Positions 1-11,465 of a DNA stretch of 64,000 bases are shown piece by piece. The stretch lies in the NCBI GenBank assembly GCA_048013815.1, contig CM106586.1, positions 1,922,001 through 1,986,000 on the forward strand, in the 5' to 3' direction. The position numbers and the translations under genes were made by a program. The notes under the pieces were generated by a model. That model saw only the letters and a list, made by a program, of their open reading frames with translations, was not told the DNA's origin and ran no database searches. Every line of letters begins with the position of its first letter. The first letter of the stretch is position 1. The stretch comes from Setoptus koraiensis (taxonomy: Eukaryota > Arthropoda).

Positions 1-358
1 TTATGGTAATCTCATAACAGTGTTTAAGTATAAGTATATGAGTAGATGGTCATTTAATTAGTAGTAACTGCGTACATTGGTCCATAGGTTTGTGTATATG
101 TGTAACAAAAAAGTATCCTGATGACAGTTATTGTGACTCGTGTGTGTAACGGCGTCAACTAAAGTAGACTGACTGTGAAATGTTGTGTTCTTCTGTTAAC
201 ACAGTGAGATGATCTATAGTATAGTAGGTAAACATTGTAAGTCAAATCAACATTAACACTAATAATAACATGATGACATCAGCCACTAAAATGTGTGTCG
301 TAAGTATGGTGCAATTGTGTAAGCAAACAAAAAATTATTATCACGCGCAACTAATCAG

Positions 359-1211
359 TTAAGTTCCGGGCGATACCTTTTGGATAGGAATATGACGAGC
401 CTTGTCCCTTAGTGAAAGAGGAAGGGGCGCCTCGACGGTCAAAACTCCGTCGCGAGACAATGTAGATCGGATGAGTTCCGGATTGACACCCTCGGGCAAT
501 AGAAATTCTCTGTTGTATTCTCTGTATACACTACGACTATCTGACTTTTCCTCGTGCCTTGCGTGTACCTGAATAATGTTCAATTTTGTTCAATAATCAA
601 TATTAGATTATAAAGATACATTATTATTACATGTATAGTAATGGGAACAACAGAACCAATTATAACACAATGAGTGTAACTGTGCTCACCTGTAATTTGT
701 TGTCCACTGTCTTGACAATGATCTCTTCTGGCTCGTATTGCGTGACGTCAAACTTTAGTTTAAGCACTTTTCCGTCGCCGTCTGATTGCGTCTTGATTAG
801 TGGCGAATCAAAGTCATCCATCCAGGAGGTCATATCGGCGATACCCTGTCTAGAGCCGGGCCGTTGTTGGTGCGGCTGTTGACGCTGTTGTTGGTGACGA
901 TCAGACGACAATGGAGACAGGGGACGCGCTTGAAGACCGCCAATAGGCGACCCACCCAAACCGGTACGACTGTTCGACGACTGCTGTTGTCTACTGCTAG
1001 TGTAGGAGGAAGACGATGAGGAGGAGGTTGATTTCGAAACAGTTGTATCTTTTTCTTTTTCTTGCATGCGCATTCTAAATCTATTCATATCTTCTTCCAT
1101 TTTTTTCATTTCCTCATCGAAACGCTCTCTAATGCTCTTGAATTCCTTGTCAATAAAGGACTCCTCTGTCCTTGAAATATGTACCTTCCTCTCTGGAGGT
1201 GTTGATGCCAT
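359..1211 (-). CDS. Small heat-shock protein (alpha-crystallin/HSP20 family)
   Basis: An ATP-independent holdase chaperone that binds unfolding proteins, normally cytosolic and oligomeric. Two exons: 1211-690 and 568-359, joined in phase 0 with a CAG|GTGAGC donor and a TTCAG acceptor, giving 243 residues. The long N-terminal arm is charged and then Ser/Gln-rich (about residues 1-120). The alpha-crystallin domain follows, including FDVTQYEPEEIIVKTVDNKL just before the intron and the beta-strand segment with REYNREFLLPEGV after it. The C-terminal tail has an IPI-type anchor (HIPIQKV), the IxI motif used in oligomer assembly. I chose the ATG at 1211 (MASTPPERK); an in-frame upstream codon at 1250 would add 13 residues and looks like 5' UTR. 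The intron falls inside the crystallin domain. Members of this family in arthropods resemble Drosophila l(2)efl and vertebrate HSPB1/CRYAB; the exact orthologue is not resolved. Confidence 0.9.
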
Positions 1212-3061
1212 TGTTTCTGTCCGTTTGATTATTTGTTTGCCTGTGATCAAGATGTTTTTTCCAAAAGATTTATTGCAAATTAGTTAACGATCAAAGCACA
1301 CACAAGTTGATGACGAAGAGAAGAAGGCTAATTAATTTGCCGCCTGTATGCTTGATCGTCCCTCTATTGGATATAACTGTGAATACTTGTGTGTGTGTGT
1401 GTGTGTGTGTCAACGTAATTGTGTAGGCGTTTTTAACAACTTTCACTAATGAACTCGATATGTGGGTTAGTAAAAATTCTTTTCTTTTTATATTTTCAGT
1501 TGCAACCTTTGATGATTGAGTGTTAGCTCAATTCGAGTCGATTTTCGAATGGCCGCTGGTCGTTTGTACGAATCGACAATTGAAAATTTGTCCAACAAAT
1601 AAGCCCCAGACCGTTGAGCTCAATCCACTGAAGATATTTAGCACGTTCGCACTGGATAATTTTTAATAAATTCTCAAGCGATGCAAAACAATGTCGGCGC
1701 TGTGTAGCCCAAAAATAGTAGTTTGAATGCAGTACGTGTAAGTGTGTCTGTGTGTGTGTGTTCGTTGCTAAGACCCCTAAACGATTCACTGTGAATTGAT
1801 GAGGCTGCTCGAATGTGGGAAGTGCAGCCAGTTTGCGTAGGCAGTTTCGCTCAAAATGCACCACCAATATAGCAGTACGTGGCAAGCGTGTTGTTGTTGT
1901 TGTTGTCGAATGTTTACGTAATGAATTTATCTTTAGCCTCTTTCTCTTTTGAACGCGCTAGTTATTTTTGTTGCGCATTTCAATTCCTAGTTAGCTATTA
2001 CGTAGTTACACACTTCTACCACTACTACAACTACTGCTACTACTATCACAATAAATATATCCAATTGACAACGCTAGTTTGAAATAGCTTGCCAAATCTA
2101 ACCGTGAGTGTGTGAGTGTGCTTGCAGCCGAGTGAGCTCAGCTAGTAGGTGGCTTTTACTTTCAAATCAAACTCTGCTCTTTCACCACAACTGTTTACAC
2201 ACAACTGTGAAGTTGGCATTTCAATAGGCTGGCTGGCTGGCGAGATCTTTTGTATGTGTGTGTATGATATCTGGGCGTTGTTACCTATTTCTTTGGTGCA
2301 ATATTGTTGCAACAATTCACTCTAGAACCACCATTTATTCATTCACGATGAATTCACATTCGGTTAATACGATAGAATCTTTTTCGCTTCTAATATATTA
2401 TATTGTTCTGTGTGGTTACTCTGTGAGCAGAAGGTCATTGCTAATATAATTATATCATATATATCTATATATATGATTTTGCTACTTTCACTCTATTATA
2501 GCAGAACAGACTTATAATTGTTCGTTGTTGATTTATAACACTATCACACGGTGCATTGTGGCTTCGTTATCTTTGTCAGTATATCAATTAGTCACTCGCA
2601 TTGTAAAAACTCTAATCTACACTCTAGGGTGATAAACTAAATGATATAACATTGTCATGTTAATGAGTAAATACCCAAATGAAACAGTCTAGTATTGAAA
2701 TACCATAGTGGTTGTGGTAGTAGTAAAAACAATTAAGATCAGCCAGATAAATCATTTGCAACATGTCATGTATGTTTATGATGACACATAATGCCTCTAT
2801 TTACAGATCGACATGCCACAAAACAACACAAGCAAGATTCAAATAACAACAAGTCTATACTAAGGAGGAAAAGAGATGCAGTATATTGTTGTGTAAGACA
2901 CCTCTAATATGCTAGCTGTTGACTGATCAAACTGATTGTGTATTTAATAGATAAAGATTGATCGATTGTTAATGAAGTATGTTTTTTATTGTATTTATTC
3001 AGTATTGTGGGGCTTATACGTGCAAAAGACACATCAAATATATTCCGGCGGTCTAATTTAC
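1212..3061. other. Intergenic region
   Basis: AT-rich spacer between the heat-shock gene and the CCT1 exon. It holds the (GT)n tract, a short TTG run near 1890 and an (AT)n stretch near 2450-2475. On the minus strand, AATAAA-type signals (plus-strand TTTATT near 2985-2997) lie about 70 bases after the CCT1 stop and are probably its polyadenylation site. The open frames here are short, lack family resemblance and look like chance. Confidence 0.6.
1389..1410. repeat. (GT)n microsatellite
   Basis: About eleven GT units upstream of the small heat-shock protein gene. Simple dinucleotide repeat with no gene in it. Confidence 0.9.
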
Positions 3062-3920
3062 TCAGTAGTCGCCGCCTCCGTGACACTGATCCATTTGACG
3101 CTCATTTGGCTTTGGCTCAATCTTGATTAGATCGTCGATTCTCAATATCGTGATAGCTGCCTCAGTCGCGAATTTAAGCGATTTGATTTTTGATATCGAT
3201 GGCTCTAAAACTCCGGCCTCTTTATTGTCTCTTACTGCTCCTTCAACTAGATCAAGGCCAACCCATTTCAATTGAGCATGCTCCGCTTTTGTTTGAGAGC
3301 TGTTGTGGTAGGCGCGAAGTTTGGCCACCAAGTCGGAAGCGTCTTTAGCAGCGTTAACGGCTAAAGTTTTTGGTATAATTAAAAGACTTTTAGCGAACTC
3401 TGCAATCGCTAACTGTTCTCTCGAGCTTAGAGATGTAGCAAAGCTTTCTAGATAAATTGAGAGAGCGGCCTCAACTGCTCCACCACCAGGGACCAGTTTC
3501 TTAGATTCGAGAACTCGCTTCACAACACATATAGCATCATGTATCGATCTCTCTGTTTCATCTAAGAAATACTCATTGGGACCACGTAAGATAATAGATG
3601 CTGAGTTGTGGTTTTTGGGCTGCTTAATCAGTACTAACTCGTTATCTGAGACACGTTCTTGCACTACCTCTTCTGCTTCACCAAGTAAAGAAGGATCGAA
3701 GGATTCTTCGCCCTCCATATTGGCCAAAGACAGTAGAAGTTGACCACCTGTTGCCTTGGCAACCCTTTTCAGATCCATTTTAGGGCAAAAGTTGACTGCC
3801 ATGATGCCTTTCTCAATTAAGTATTTGTTGCATAAATCATCGATGCTGCCGGTAGTCAGGATGACATTCGCACCAGAGGCAATAATTTTTTGGATCCTTT
3901 CCTTTGGTATGAGGCTCTCT
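3062..3920 (-). CDS. CCT1: T-complex protein 1 subunit alpha (CCT1), C-terminal exon only
   Basis: A subunit of the cytosolic eight-subunit chaperonin CCT/TRiC, which folds actin, tubulin and WD-repeat proteins using ATP. This exon encodes the last 285 residues or so of a protein that is normally about 550 long. It opens with RESLIPKERIQKIIASGANV (apical domain) and includes the run VVKRVLESKKLVPGGGAVEA and the equatorial-domain hinge region with REQLAIAEFA and LKFATEAAITILRIDDLI near the end. The exon starts after a TTCTAG acceptor at 3921 in a split codon; the nominal open frame upstream of it is intron. The tail (HGGGDY) is short. Upstream exons covering the N-terminal ATP-binding half are not found between 3921 and the low-complexity block at 4.2 kb or just beyond the gap, so the gene is truncated by the assembly rather than, on present evidence, by evolution. 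Confidence 0.93.
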
Positions 3921-4203
3921 CTAGAATGGTACAATAAAACATGAGAAGAAAAATAAAGTAGAGAGGTTAGTTCCGTGATATACGGGCATATTGCGCATAG
4001 TAGAATACATGTAACTGCGACATCCTGTCGACCAATCCATTGAATCATCAACTCTGACGATCTTGGAATGAAGATTGTTGTGTCCAGTGCCTTTATATTC
4101 CAACGTTACTGACAGCAAGTGCCAGACCAATATTACTCAGCTATATACAGCAGAGAACATTGTTTTGTTGGGAGATCAAGAGTACATGGGAGATATGCTT
4201 GTG

Positions 4204-6191
4204 AGCTGGGGATGGGGTGAGTTGGGCGCGAGTGTGAGGATGGGTTTGGTGTGAGGGGAGTGGAGGGGGTGTGGGTTGGGTGTGGGGTGGGTTGAGTGGG
4301 AGGGCGTGGGCGGGTCGCGCGGGTGTTGTGGGGTGTGTGTTGTGCGGGGAGGGCGGGGTGTGTGGGAGCGCGTGGGCGGCGAGATGTGTGTGCTGGTGTG
4401 TGGGGGGTGTGTCGCGAGAGGGTGTGGGGTCGAGGTTGGGTGGTGTGGGTGAGGGGCGTTGGCGTGCGTGGTGTGATTGTGTGAGTGTGTGTGTGTGGGT
4501 GTGTGAGTGTGTGTGGGGGGGGGTGTGGGGTGGGGGTGGGGTGTGGGGGGGGGGTGTGGGGTGTGGGGGGGGTGGGGTGGGGTGTGGGGTTGGTGGGGGG
4601 GGGGTGGGGGGGGGGGGGGGGTGGGGTGGGGTGGGGGGGGGGTGGGGTGTGGGGTTGGGTGGGGGGTGTGGGGTGTGGTGGGGGGGGGGTGGTGGGGTGG
4701 GGGTGGGGTGGGGTGGGGGTGGGTGGTGGGGGTGGGGTGGGGGGGGGGGTGTGGGGTGGGGTGGGGTGGGGTGGGGTGGTGGTGGGGTGGGGTGGGGGGG
4801 TGTGGGTGGGGTGTGGGGGGGGGTGGGGTGGGGGGGGTGGGGTGGGGTGTGTGTGGGGTGGGGTGGTGGGGTGGGGTGGGGTGTGGGGTGGGGTGGGGTG
4901 GGGGAGAGGTGGGTGGGGTGGGGTGGGGGGGTGTGGGGGTGGGGTGGGGTGTGGGGTGGGGTGGGTGGGGTGGGGGGGGTGGGGTGGGGTGGGGTGGGGT
5001 GGGGTGGGGGGGGGGTGGTGTGGGGTGTGGGTGGGGTGGGGTGGGGTGGGGTGTGGGGTGGGGTGGGGTGGGGGGGGGGTGGGGTGGGGTGTGGTGTGTG
5101 TGTGTGTGTGGGGTGGGTGGGGTGGGGGGGGGGGTGGGGGGGGGTGTGGGGTGGGGTGGGGTGGGGGGGGGTGGGGTGGGTGGGTGTGGGGTGGGGTGGG
5201 GTGGTGGGGTGTGGGGTGGGGTGGGGTGGGGGGGGGGGGTGTGTGTGTGGGGTGGGGTGGGGTGGGGTGGGGTGGGGTGGGGTGTGTGGGGTGGGGTGGG
5301 GTGTGGGGTGGGGTGGGGGGGGGGTGGGGTGGGGTGGGGGGGGGGTGGGGTGGGGTGTGGGGTGGGGTGGGGTGGGGTGGGGTGGGGTGGGGGGGGGGTG
5401 GGGTGGGGTGTGGGGTGGGGGGGTGGGGGGGGGGTGGGGGGGGGGGTGTGGGGTGGGTGGGGTGGGTGGTGGGGTGGGGTGGGGGGGGTGGGGTGTGGGG
5501 TGGGGTGTGGGGGGGGGGTGTGGGGGGGGGGTGGGGTGGGGGGGGGGGGTGGGGGGGGGGTGGGGTGGGGTGGGGGGGGGGTGGGGTGGGGTGTGGGGTG
5601 GGGTGGGGGGGGGGTGGGGTGGGGTGGTGGGGGGGGGTGGGGTGGGGTGGGGTGTGGTGGGGTGGGGGGTGGGGTGGGGTGGGTGGGGTGGGGTGGGGTG
5701 GGGTGGTGGGGTGGGGTGGGGTGTGGGGGGGGTGGGGTGGGGTGTGGGTGGGGTGGGGTGGGGGGTGGGGGGGGGGTGGGGTGGGGTGGGGTGGGGTGGG
5801 GTGGGGTGGGGTTGGGGTGTGGGGGGGGGTGGGGTGGGTGGGGTGGGGTGGTGGGGTGGGGGGGGTGGGGGGGTGGGGTGGGGTGGGGGGGGGGTGGGGT
5901 GGGGTGGGGTGTGGGGTGGGTTGGGGTGGGGGGGGGTGGGGTGTGGGGTGGGGTGGGGTGGGGGGGTGGGGTGTGGGGTGGTGGGGTGGGTGGGGTGGGG
6001 TGGGTGGGGTGGTGTGGGGGGGGTGTGGGGGGGGTGGGGGGGTGGGGTGGGGTGGGGTGTGGGGTGGGGTGGGGTGGGTGGGGGGGGGGTGGGGTGTGGG
6101 GGTGGGGTGGGGTGGGGTGGGGTGGGGTGGGGGGGGGTTGGGGTGGGGTGTGGGGGGGGGGGTGTTGGGTGGGGTGGGGTGTGGGGTGGGG
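4204..6191. repeat. G-rich (GGGGT)n-like low-complexity block
   Basis: Almost pure G and T on the plus strand. From about 4204 to 4500 it is a degenerate G/T-rich lead-in with occasional A and C; from about 4500 to 6191 it is variants of GGGGT with interspersed GGGGTGT and long G runs. It abuts a 500-N gap. The very long open frames in both directions (poly-Gly/Trp/Val one way, poly-Pro/His/Thr the other) are by-products of missing stop codons. It may be a genuine G-quadruplex-prone satellite or telomere-like tract, or a read-quality or polishing artefact at a scaffold join. The gradual onset favours artefact or error-laden reads. Confidence 0.85.
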
Positions 6192-6691
6192 NNNNNNNNN
6201 NNNNNNNNNNNNNNNNNNNNNNNNNNNNNNNNNNNNNNNNNNNNNNNNNNNNNNNNNNNNNNNNNNNNNNNNNNNNNNNNNNNNNNNNNNNNNNNNNNNN
6301 NNNNNNNNNNNNNNNNNNNNNNNNNNNNNNNNNNNNNNNNNNNNNNNNNNNNNNNNNNNNNNNNNNNNNNNNNNNNNNNNNNNNNNNNNNNNNNNNNNNN
6401 NNNNNNNNNNNNNNNNNNNNNNNNNNNNNNNNNNNNNNNNNNNNNNNNNNNNNNNNNNNNNNNNNNNNNNNNNNNNNNNNNNNNNNNNNNNNNNNNNNNN
6501 NNNNNNNNNNNNNNNNNNNNNNNNNNNNNNNNNNNNNNNNNNNNNNNNNNNNNNNNNNNNNNNNNNNNNNNNNNNNNNNNNNNNNNNNNNNNNNNNNNNN
6601 NNNNNNNNNNNNNNNNNNNNNNNNNNNNNNNNNNNNNNNNNNNNNNNNNNNNNNNNNNNNNNNNNNNNNNNNNNNNNNNNNNNNNNNNNNN
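6192..6691. other. Assembly gap (500 N)
   Basis: Exactly 500 N, the usual placeholder for a scaffold join of unknown size. The true distance between the two sides and their relative order are therefore not established by this window. Confidence 0.97.
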
Positions 6692-7026
6692 GGAGAATAG
6701 ATGTATGGAGGTTGCTTCAGTGGCACTAGCGACCATAGCATAGATGAGAAGCCAGCCTTAAATAGAGTGCCTATTGAAACTAGACTAATCTGCTCGATTC
6801 CAAAAGTACGAAGGTAAAACAAATTCACTATATAATGATGAGGTAAATTCATCATAACAGTGTAACTAATACTTACTTGCCCTTTTTCTTCTTATCCAGT
6901 ATTCTTGCTATAAGTGTTGTTATCTAATCAATGGTATTCTTCTTTTTACTTGCAATCCATTTGATAAGTTGGTCGGACTTGGTTACTGTATGTTGCAAAT
7001 GTATATTGCTGGTACTTTTCTTTCAG

Positions 7027-7107
7027 TCAGATCCAAAGAATATGCTACTCAGTGAGAGAAAGAGATCGACTAAGGGAGGAGCCGTCGGAGATAGTGGTTC
7101 GTCTTAA
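7027..7107 (+). CDS. Possible terminal exon of an unrecognised gene
   Basis: After a pyrimidine-rich stretch ending TTTCAG, a 26-codon frame (SDPKNMLLSERKRSTKGGAV and six more residues) runs to TAA. The charged, Ser/Gly-rich tail looks like a protein C-terminus. Its upstream exons would fall in or beyond the sequence gap. I do not recognise it, and a chance frame is quite possible. Alternative acceptors four bases apart are available. Confidence 0.2.
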   Translation, partial: SDPKNMLLSERKRSTKGGAVGDSGSS

Positions 7108-8712
7108 AACTTGTCTTAGGGTTGGCTTGAGAGTTGAAAGCGGGATAGAAAAAAAACGAGAAAAATAATTGTCTCCTCTATGTCTGATGTGCGGTGCAAA
7201 TCAATGTTCTATGAGTTTGGTAACGAAACTCTCATGACAAGGTGCGAGTGAGTCATGTATATTGAACCTCAGAAAATAGTTGAATTCAGTCCTAAGATTA
7301 TATTATATCCATTACTATATTGACGATTTGAACAGAGAGGCACAAGCAGTCTTGGTGTGTCTGATAAACACATTGAGACTGTTGAACACATTCGCCTTAC
7401 AAGTCTGCCATGTTAGTATTCAATGTGCTCCTAAATGTATGTATATGTGTGTCTGTACGGTTGGTTGGTATGTGTATGTTCATGTAAAAAGATAACATCT
7501 ACAGAATGGTTTATTCGCCGTATGTACGTTAGATGATTATTATATATAGTTGGCCGGCCTGATTAGATGTTGATTACTATTCGTGTAGGCAGTGTGTTAA
7601 TAGTGTGATATCAATAATAACGCAAGTAGCAGAAGAATACAGGTGGGTGGAGGGTTATCGTCTTCTAATGAGTTGCTGCTTTCAATTGTATGTCACGGTG
7701 TTCATCGGGTGAAATCTTCTTTTCAGTTGCTTCTTCGTCCTTTTAATACGCCATTCTCTCCTATTGGATTATACCACTGGGACAACTTTTCTGGGACATA
7801 ATGTGGGAAAAAAAGTCAACTGGATCGTTTCAATCGGCGTTAACATTGCTGGTGTAGTAAAAATAGAAATGTTATTTATCCTCCTCATTGATGATGCCCT
7901 TTCGATCTTCTTGATCTTCTTCGCTTGAGACTCTCCCTCTCTCCCTGTCCCGCTTGATGATGAGAATGATACGTTTTCTGGACAAAAATAATACGATATG
8001 AGTAGTATATGGTCTAAACATACGATAGCATTGATTCTGAACGACCAGGCCTCTCTGTGGCTTTACATTGGGCAAGAATTAAGAAAGAAAAAAAAAAGAC
8101 GACCCGGATTCAAAATGAGCCACGCATGATGCGCTTTGAGCACGCCTTCGACACACATGTTTAGGATAAAATGAGCGCAAGAACGTCAGATGACACACAG
8201 ACAATAAATAAACTACACACAGTTGTTTGGGCGAAAAGTCTACAATCATTACGCATTCTTCACAGAAGTTGGCTTGCGTCAAAGGGTCAAGAAAAGATTT
8301 CTCCATACTTCTTTTTGGCGCCCAGTTGATTACATATTAGAATTACTCCACTTATTTGAAGTGAAAGCGGTTCTTGTGCGAAGCCGCAATATAAACCTGA
8401 TCAGGCAAACAACAATGTAAACAAAGTTGTTGTCACAATTGGATCACACAATCTGTGTTAGTTTCATATATATATATATATATAAATATATGATGAAAAT
8501 GGATATATAATGGTTGATCTCGCTATGAACTTGATTATACGCAGAGATAAGACGACATCACAGAGCACTTGACAATATACTCTTCCTTTCAAGACACATT
8601 CAAAAGTTAATCAATGTTACTTACAACTGTTATTAGACTTCAAACCATGACGACAAGTTGAATTAAGTCGGTACTAAACAATTGTAGCGCTGCATTCGTG
8701 TGCAGTTCTTTG
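7108..8712. other. Intergenic region
   Basis: AT-rich sequence with an (AT)n tract near 8467-8485. On the minus strand a frame ending at 7872 follows a good TTGTCCAG acceptor and is charged (ends EEDQEDRKGIINEEDK), so it could be a terminal exon of something unseen, but no upstream partner exon was found. Nothing else is supportable. Confidence 0.4.
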
Positions 8713-9523
8713 TTAGGCAGTAGAATAGCGTAGTCTCCTCTCATCGAAGTAGCTGAAAAAAATTATGTTATAGGTGGCATGCTAGACAGAGAAACTTGAG
8801 AAGCGCAAGTTAATTCTCTCCCTTTCATTCCCGTATAAACTACAGTATTCAATTCATTAACTATACAGTGGCAACCTATTTTGAGTTTTACGATTGCCTT
8901 ATTCGCCTGTAGTTGTTGCTACGTGATCGTTTCATTACAGGTTCTATTACTATTGCAGTCAGCACCCCGTCCGGTGATTATCTTTGATGATTATCATTGT
9001 TATTGCGAGGTTAGGGTGAACTAATAATATACAACTCAAACTTATTATTACTATACCTCAATATTAACAAGTGCCAAAAAGTGTTCGACTTGAATCCAGA
9101 CACCAGCAACCAATTGATGAGTGAAAATTAATCTCAAGCTGTCTGGTTATAATAATAGGTGAGGTATGAAAGCGGGGGTAAAAGTTGAAGAGACTCACTC
9201 TTCCACAATCTTCAAAGGCGGTGATGTTTTCAACTGTGACGGAACTGGATCTATACCTATATCTAGTTGATTTAATAGAAACGACAACAAATCTATCCAG
9301 CTGAGAGCTAACGTAGCGAGGCTCTGAAACCTCAAAAGCTCCAATAGAAACAGAATGTGATCCGACATTCGATTGGATTCCATACTTGTACCAGAAGTTT
9401 ATTAGAGCAAAAATTGTTGAGTAGAGTGATTTTCTCTCTTCTAATCAAATATGTATCAGAGTTGCTGAGCGTCTGAACACGTTCTAACTGATCTTCCAGG
9501 AGTTGCTTCATAGCTCTACCCAT
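8713..9523 (-). CDS. Candidate small protein, unrecognised, 2-3 exons
   Basis: Exon 1 is 9523-9386 (46 codons, starts MGRAMKQLLEDQLERVQ, coiled-coil-like) with a CAA|GTATGG donor. After a 62-bp intron, exon 2 starts at 9323 (SLATLALSWIDLLSFLLNQL) in phase 0. Exon 2 either runs to the TGA at 9195 (88 residues in total) or ends at a GAAGA|GTGAGT donor at 9199 and joins an exon at 8752-8713 (DYFDERRLRYSTA then stop) for 100 residues. Both models keep frame. The phase agreement and the splice signals support a gene, but I recognise no family, and there is no clear polyadenylation signal. Confidence 0.35.
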
Positions 9524-10261
9524 TTTCACCGGGCTAGCTCATTCTCTAGCGATGTACCATCATAAGTTATTCTGATCCATCAAATACTACTTAGTAGTAA
9601 TTGTTCTGTAAATTGTCTGATCGAACTACTTCAAGTGCAGATCGACATAAATATATTTATATCAGTGAGGCTAGTTCAAATGAGGACCAAGTGGTTCTCT
9701 TTTTCCTATATAAGATGCTGGCATATTGGGCATGTGTCATTGTTGGACGCCGTGCATAGATTATCGCTATCCTGAGATACTTCAGTGAACTGGAGCGTGG
9801 GAGCCAATGTTCTGGCGCCAGTGTTCAAACTGGCTTTAGTGGTCGGGGAAGGAATACCTCTACTTCCGCGAAACCACCTATGGGGAGGTCTAAATTTTGA
9901 CCTCACGTAGATCAAACAATATGCACATTATACCCCTAGCTTGATAAGAAAGAGCATAAAGACGATATGTTCACACATATCAATGCGTCTATATGAAACT
10001 GATCACACTTCATCACACATATTCAATGACAATTGTTAGAGTAGAAACAAAAAGTCCAAAGAAAATGCTGAAGGAATGAAGATTCCACGTGTAGGGTTAG
10101 AAGGCTAAATTGAAAAGGCGCGAGAGAAACCAGCAGTAGTGCAACTGGATGATCCAGCATCCATATTGCCAACTTGATCTGCCAAATGCAAACTCTGGTG
10201 TGTCTTCTGTTGGAACAAATCTGTAATCAACAATTTTAGCTTTAATAAACTTCTTTTACAA

Positions 10262-11465
10262 CTAGGACTTCCCGTTAGATGTAAGGTTTGTCTGATCACA
10301 TTCTGTTCTTGTTGGGGCCTCTGTTAATTTGAGAGCCTCATTAGGTTGGTTCTCAGCACCAGCTAGATTCGTTGATATAACGTCGTTTTGATTTAACGAA
10401 TCATCTGTTTCGTAATAATATAACTCCTCGGAGTTGTCTACCTCCTGATGAGTAAAAAATAATTGTGATCTCGAGCTGGCAGGCCATAATAAGTGAGTTG
10501 TGAAAGCAAAAGCGAGAAAATTTGCAGCCGAGGTAAAACCTGTAATCGAACGGATGCATAGGATAAACGAATTATTATCTAGTCTGAACATGAGGAATAG
10601 GTCGATAAAAATCAGTTGGTTACTTGCCTGTAATCAATTTTATCTGCCATCGAATATCAACTCTTAGAGCTATGATATAAACTATTATAGAGTGCACAAA
10701 CCAAACCATTGATAAAGCTCCAAAGTGTAAGTAGAATTTGAGCTTCTTTTGCTCCTGTTCTATTATCACAGTAGATCTTAATTCTAATAAAAAGTAGATC
10801 ATAATGACCACCCTAAGCCCTAGGCTCAATCTTCTGGGCAAAGCATGAGCCTTGGCTAAAGACTCATCCTCTCTTTCTGCCAGAGTATAGAATGCTAAAT
10901 CTGAACTTAGACATGCTATCCAGAAGATAATGAAGGCGTACTTAGATGGCACTTCTTGCCTGGTGATGGGCCAACCTTTGGCGACAATCAATAAGAACAG
11001 TATGAAGAAGTTCTGGTTTTATGGAGAGGAAATTATGAGTAATCAGCGATTAGTTTTCTATTATGACATATAAGGTTGTTAATCAACAGAGTTGGGTGCT
11101 GAACTTACTATCGAAATGATGTGAATATAGTCGGCGACCACCTCTAACACCCCAGTTGTGGCCGGATATTCGAATACGATCCTAGCGATTGTTGTAAGAG
11201 ATATCGAGCAGGCTTGCGTGAATAGTGCTATTGAAAAAGGTGAGATCAATAATTTGTGATATCGACATTTGCACATTGTATAGGTATGGGCAATAATTAA
11301 GAATGTATACATGAATATTAATAAGAGATATATCATATCCCTGGTAGAGTTCATACTTTGGCCTGCTTCTTGCATTGCAGAGTTCACAGACGAGTTTGCA
11401 GACGAATTTGTAGACTCAAGAGAATTACTAGGCTCTGACGAGTTAGCGGGGCGAGTAGAATTCAT
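10262..11465 (-). CDS. GPR180/TMEM145-like seven-transmembrane protein (GOST family)
   Basis: Three exons, 11465-11109, 11012-10628 and 10539-10262, giving 339 residues. The protein carries the rhodopsin-like GPCR transmembrane domain of the GPR180/TMEM145 group, proteins of the secretory pathway and cell surface. Supporting motifs are LLIVAKGWPITR in the third helix (the family's AKGWT signature), LHFGALSMVWF, and FTSAANFLAFAF followed by HLLWPASSRSQLFF in the last helix. The N-terminus is a short Asn/Ser-rich stretch with many N-glycosylation sequons, not the large ectodomain usual in the family. The second intron appears to use a GC donor (ACAG|GCAAGT at 10627) with a TTACAG acceptor: only this joint restores the ITG-FTSAAN match. 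The cytoplasmic tail is acidic and polar. Upstream exons encoding an ectodomain could exist but were not found. Confidence 0.8.

Noticed and set aside
4030-4110. Stretch reading NLHSKIVRVDD next to the CCT1 exon, faintly like the CCT SMSSKIIG motif.
   Set aside because: Similarity covers fewer than ten residues, is not flanked by other CCT1 sequence, and there is no matching splice phase.
4133-6855. Several very long frames (700-900 codons) on both strands, Pro/His-rich or Gly/Trp-rich.
   Set aside because: They are translations of the G/T-only block and of N bases; absence of stops follows from composition.
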